Source: Rhizobium sp. P32RR-XVIII (GTDB lineage Bacteria; Pseudomonadota; Alphaproteobacteria; Rhizobiales; Rhizobiaceae). Taken from it: a DNA stretch of 64,000 bases. Shown one piece after another: positions 63,575 through 64,000 of the stretch. The position numbers and the translations under genes are program-made. The stretch lies in NCBI RefSeq assembly GCF_012641395.1, contig NZ_JABAIH010000003.1, positions 248,001-312,000 of the forward strand, written 5' to 3'. Positions within the stretch are counted from its first letter, which is position 1, and each line of letters begins with the position of its first letter. The notes below the pieces were generated by a model. It made no database searches. It was given only the letters and a program-made list of their open reading frames with translations, and was not told the DNA's origin.

Positions 63575-64000
63575 TCATGCGTGCGCTTTCCCGGCCGCGG
63601 ACCGGGAAACGGAAATGGCCGGGTTGGACTCCGGCGAATTGAAGAGGAAGAGCGCGTCGGCGCCGACATGCACCTTGACGCGGCTGCCCGGCTGGAAGGC
63701 GCGCGACGCATCGGCCATGATCTCGCCTTTGCCGAGCTTCACCGAATGGCGCCAGTGGCCGCCGGGGTAGCTGACGGCCGCAACCTCGCCTTCGAAGGTC
63801 ATGCCGGGCACGGCGACCGGCATGTCGGGCGGCAACAACTGGGCGGCTTCCGGCCGGAAGCGTGCCTCGACGGCGCCGGCGCGCAGCCCGCGACCGGACA
63901 GCGGCACGCTGCCCGCCGCATTGGCCGGACCTGCTGCGATCGCGAAGCTTTCGCCCTGCGGCGTGCCTTGGAGTGCAAGCATGTTCTCCGCGCCCATGAA
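63575..64000 (-). CDS. ABC transporter ATP-binding protein, C-terminal part (cut by window end)
   Basis: Only the last 141 residues are visible, running off the right edge. The segment starts FMGAENMLAL, typical of the junction after the nucleotide-binding domain, and continues as a TOBE/MOP-like beta domain (ARFRPEAAQLL, GMTFEGEVAAVSYPGGHWRHSVKLGKGEI, VKVHVGADALFLF). The Walker and signature motifs lie outside the window. It is the first visible gene of the importer operon. Confidence 0.82.
   Translation of the reverse strand, partial: FMGAENMLALQGTPQGESFAIAAGPANAAGSVPLSGRGLRAGAVEARFRPEAAQLLPPDMPVAVPGMTFEGEVAAVSYPGGHWRHSVKLGKGEIMADASRAFQPGSRVKVHVGADALFLFNSPESNPAISVSRSAAGKAHA

Overview
The window is GC-rich alphaproteobacterial DNA. 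A RIME1-type intergenic element, a complete aerobic cobF-cobM set, a DUF1612 gene and promoters resembling CTTGAC-N17-CTATAT suggest a Rhizobiaceae genome, probably Sinorhizobium/Ensifer or a close relative. The genus is inferred, since no search could be run. No rRNA genes, insertion sequences, prophage or CRISPR array were seen. The genes look like ordinary metabolic and stress-response loci.

Layout. 1-8011 (minus strand): a branched-chain amino acid catabolic operon, short-chain dehydrogenase -> thiolase -> acyl-CoA dehydrogenase -> bkdAa -> bkdAb -> bkdB -> lpdA, with lpdA cut by the window edge and a divergent AraC-type gene at 8191. 9219-10481: glycerate 2-kinase. 10810-15423: L-fucose acid-pathway genes (ketodeoxyfuconate dehydrogenase, L-fuconate dehydratase, L-fuconolactonase), interrupted by a Tim44-like gene and a YbaK deacylase. 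15445-18798: GNAT acetyltransferase, TerC-family membrane protein, a small hypothetical, a DapA-family lyase and a DUF2938 membrane protein.

18827-25860: cobalamin genes cobF-G-H-I-J-(K)-L-M, with cobK on the opposite strand. 26008-35933: histidine utilisation. hutI-hutH-hutU-hutD form one minus-strand unit. A NitT/TauT-type ABC transporter plus hutC form a second, and hutF is divergent from hutI. HutC-like palindromes lie in both control regions, so the transporter very probably belongs to the hut regulon.

36038-43091: a DUF1612 protein; an ECF sigma factor, its membrane anti-sigma factor and a Bax-inhibitor-1 family protein, apparently one operon; a VapBC module with a clear operator; and copper defence (copA with a downstream cueR/hmrR and a textbook 19-bp-spacer MerR promoter). 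43092-56768: treY, a dihydrofolate-reductase-like protein, pbpC with a giant alpha-2-macroglobulin, a single-domain response regulator, and a divergent TetR/MFS efflux pair with an operator inside the promoter spacer.

56805-64000 (minus strand): an ABC importer (ATPase truncated by the window end, binding protein, RIME1, two permeases), a LacI regulator, an inositol-monophosphatase-family enzyme and a CpdA/GpdQ-like phosphodiesterase. A second LacI gene follows. Together these suggest import of a phosphodiester such as a glycerophosphodiester and its stepwise hydrolysis in the cytoplasm. This is the most interesting functional hypothesis in the window, and the substrate is unknown.
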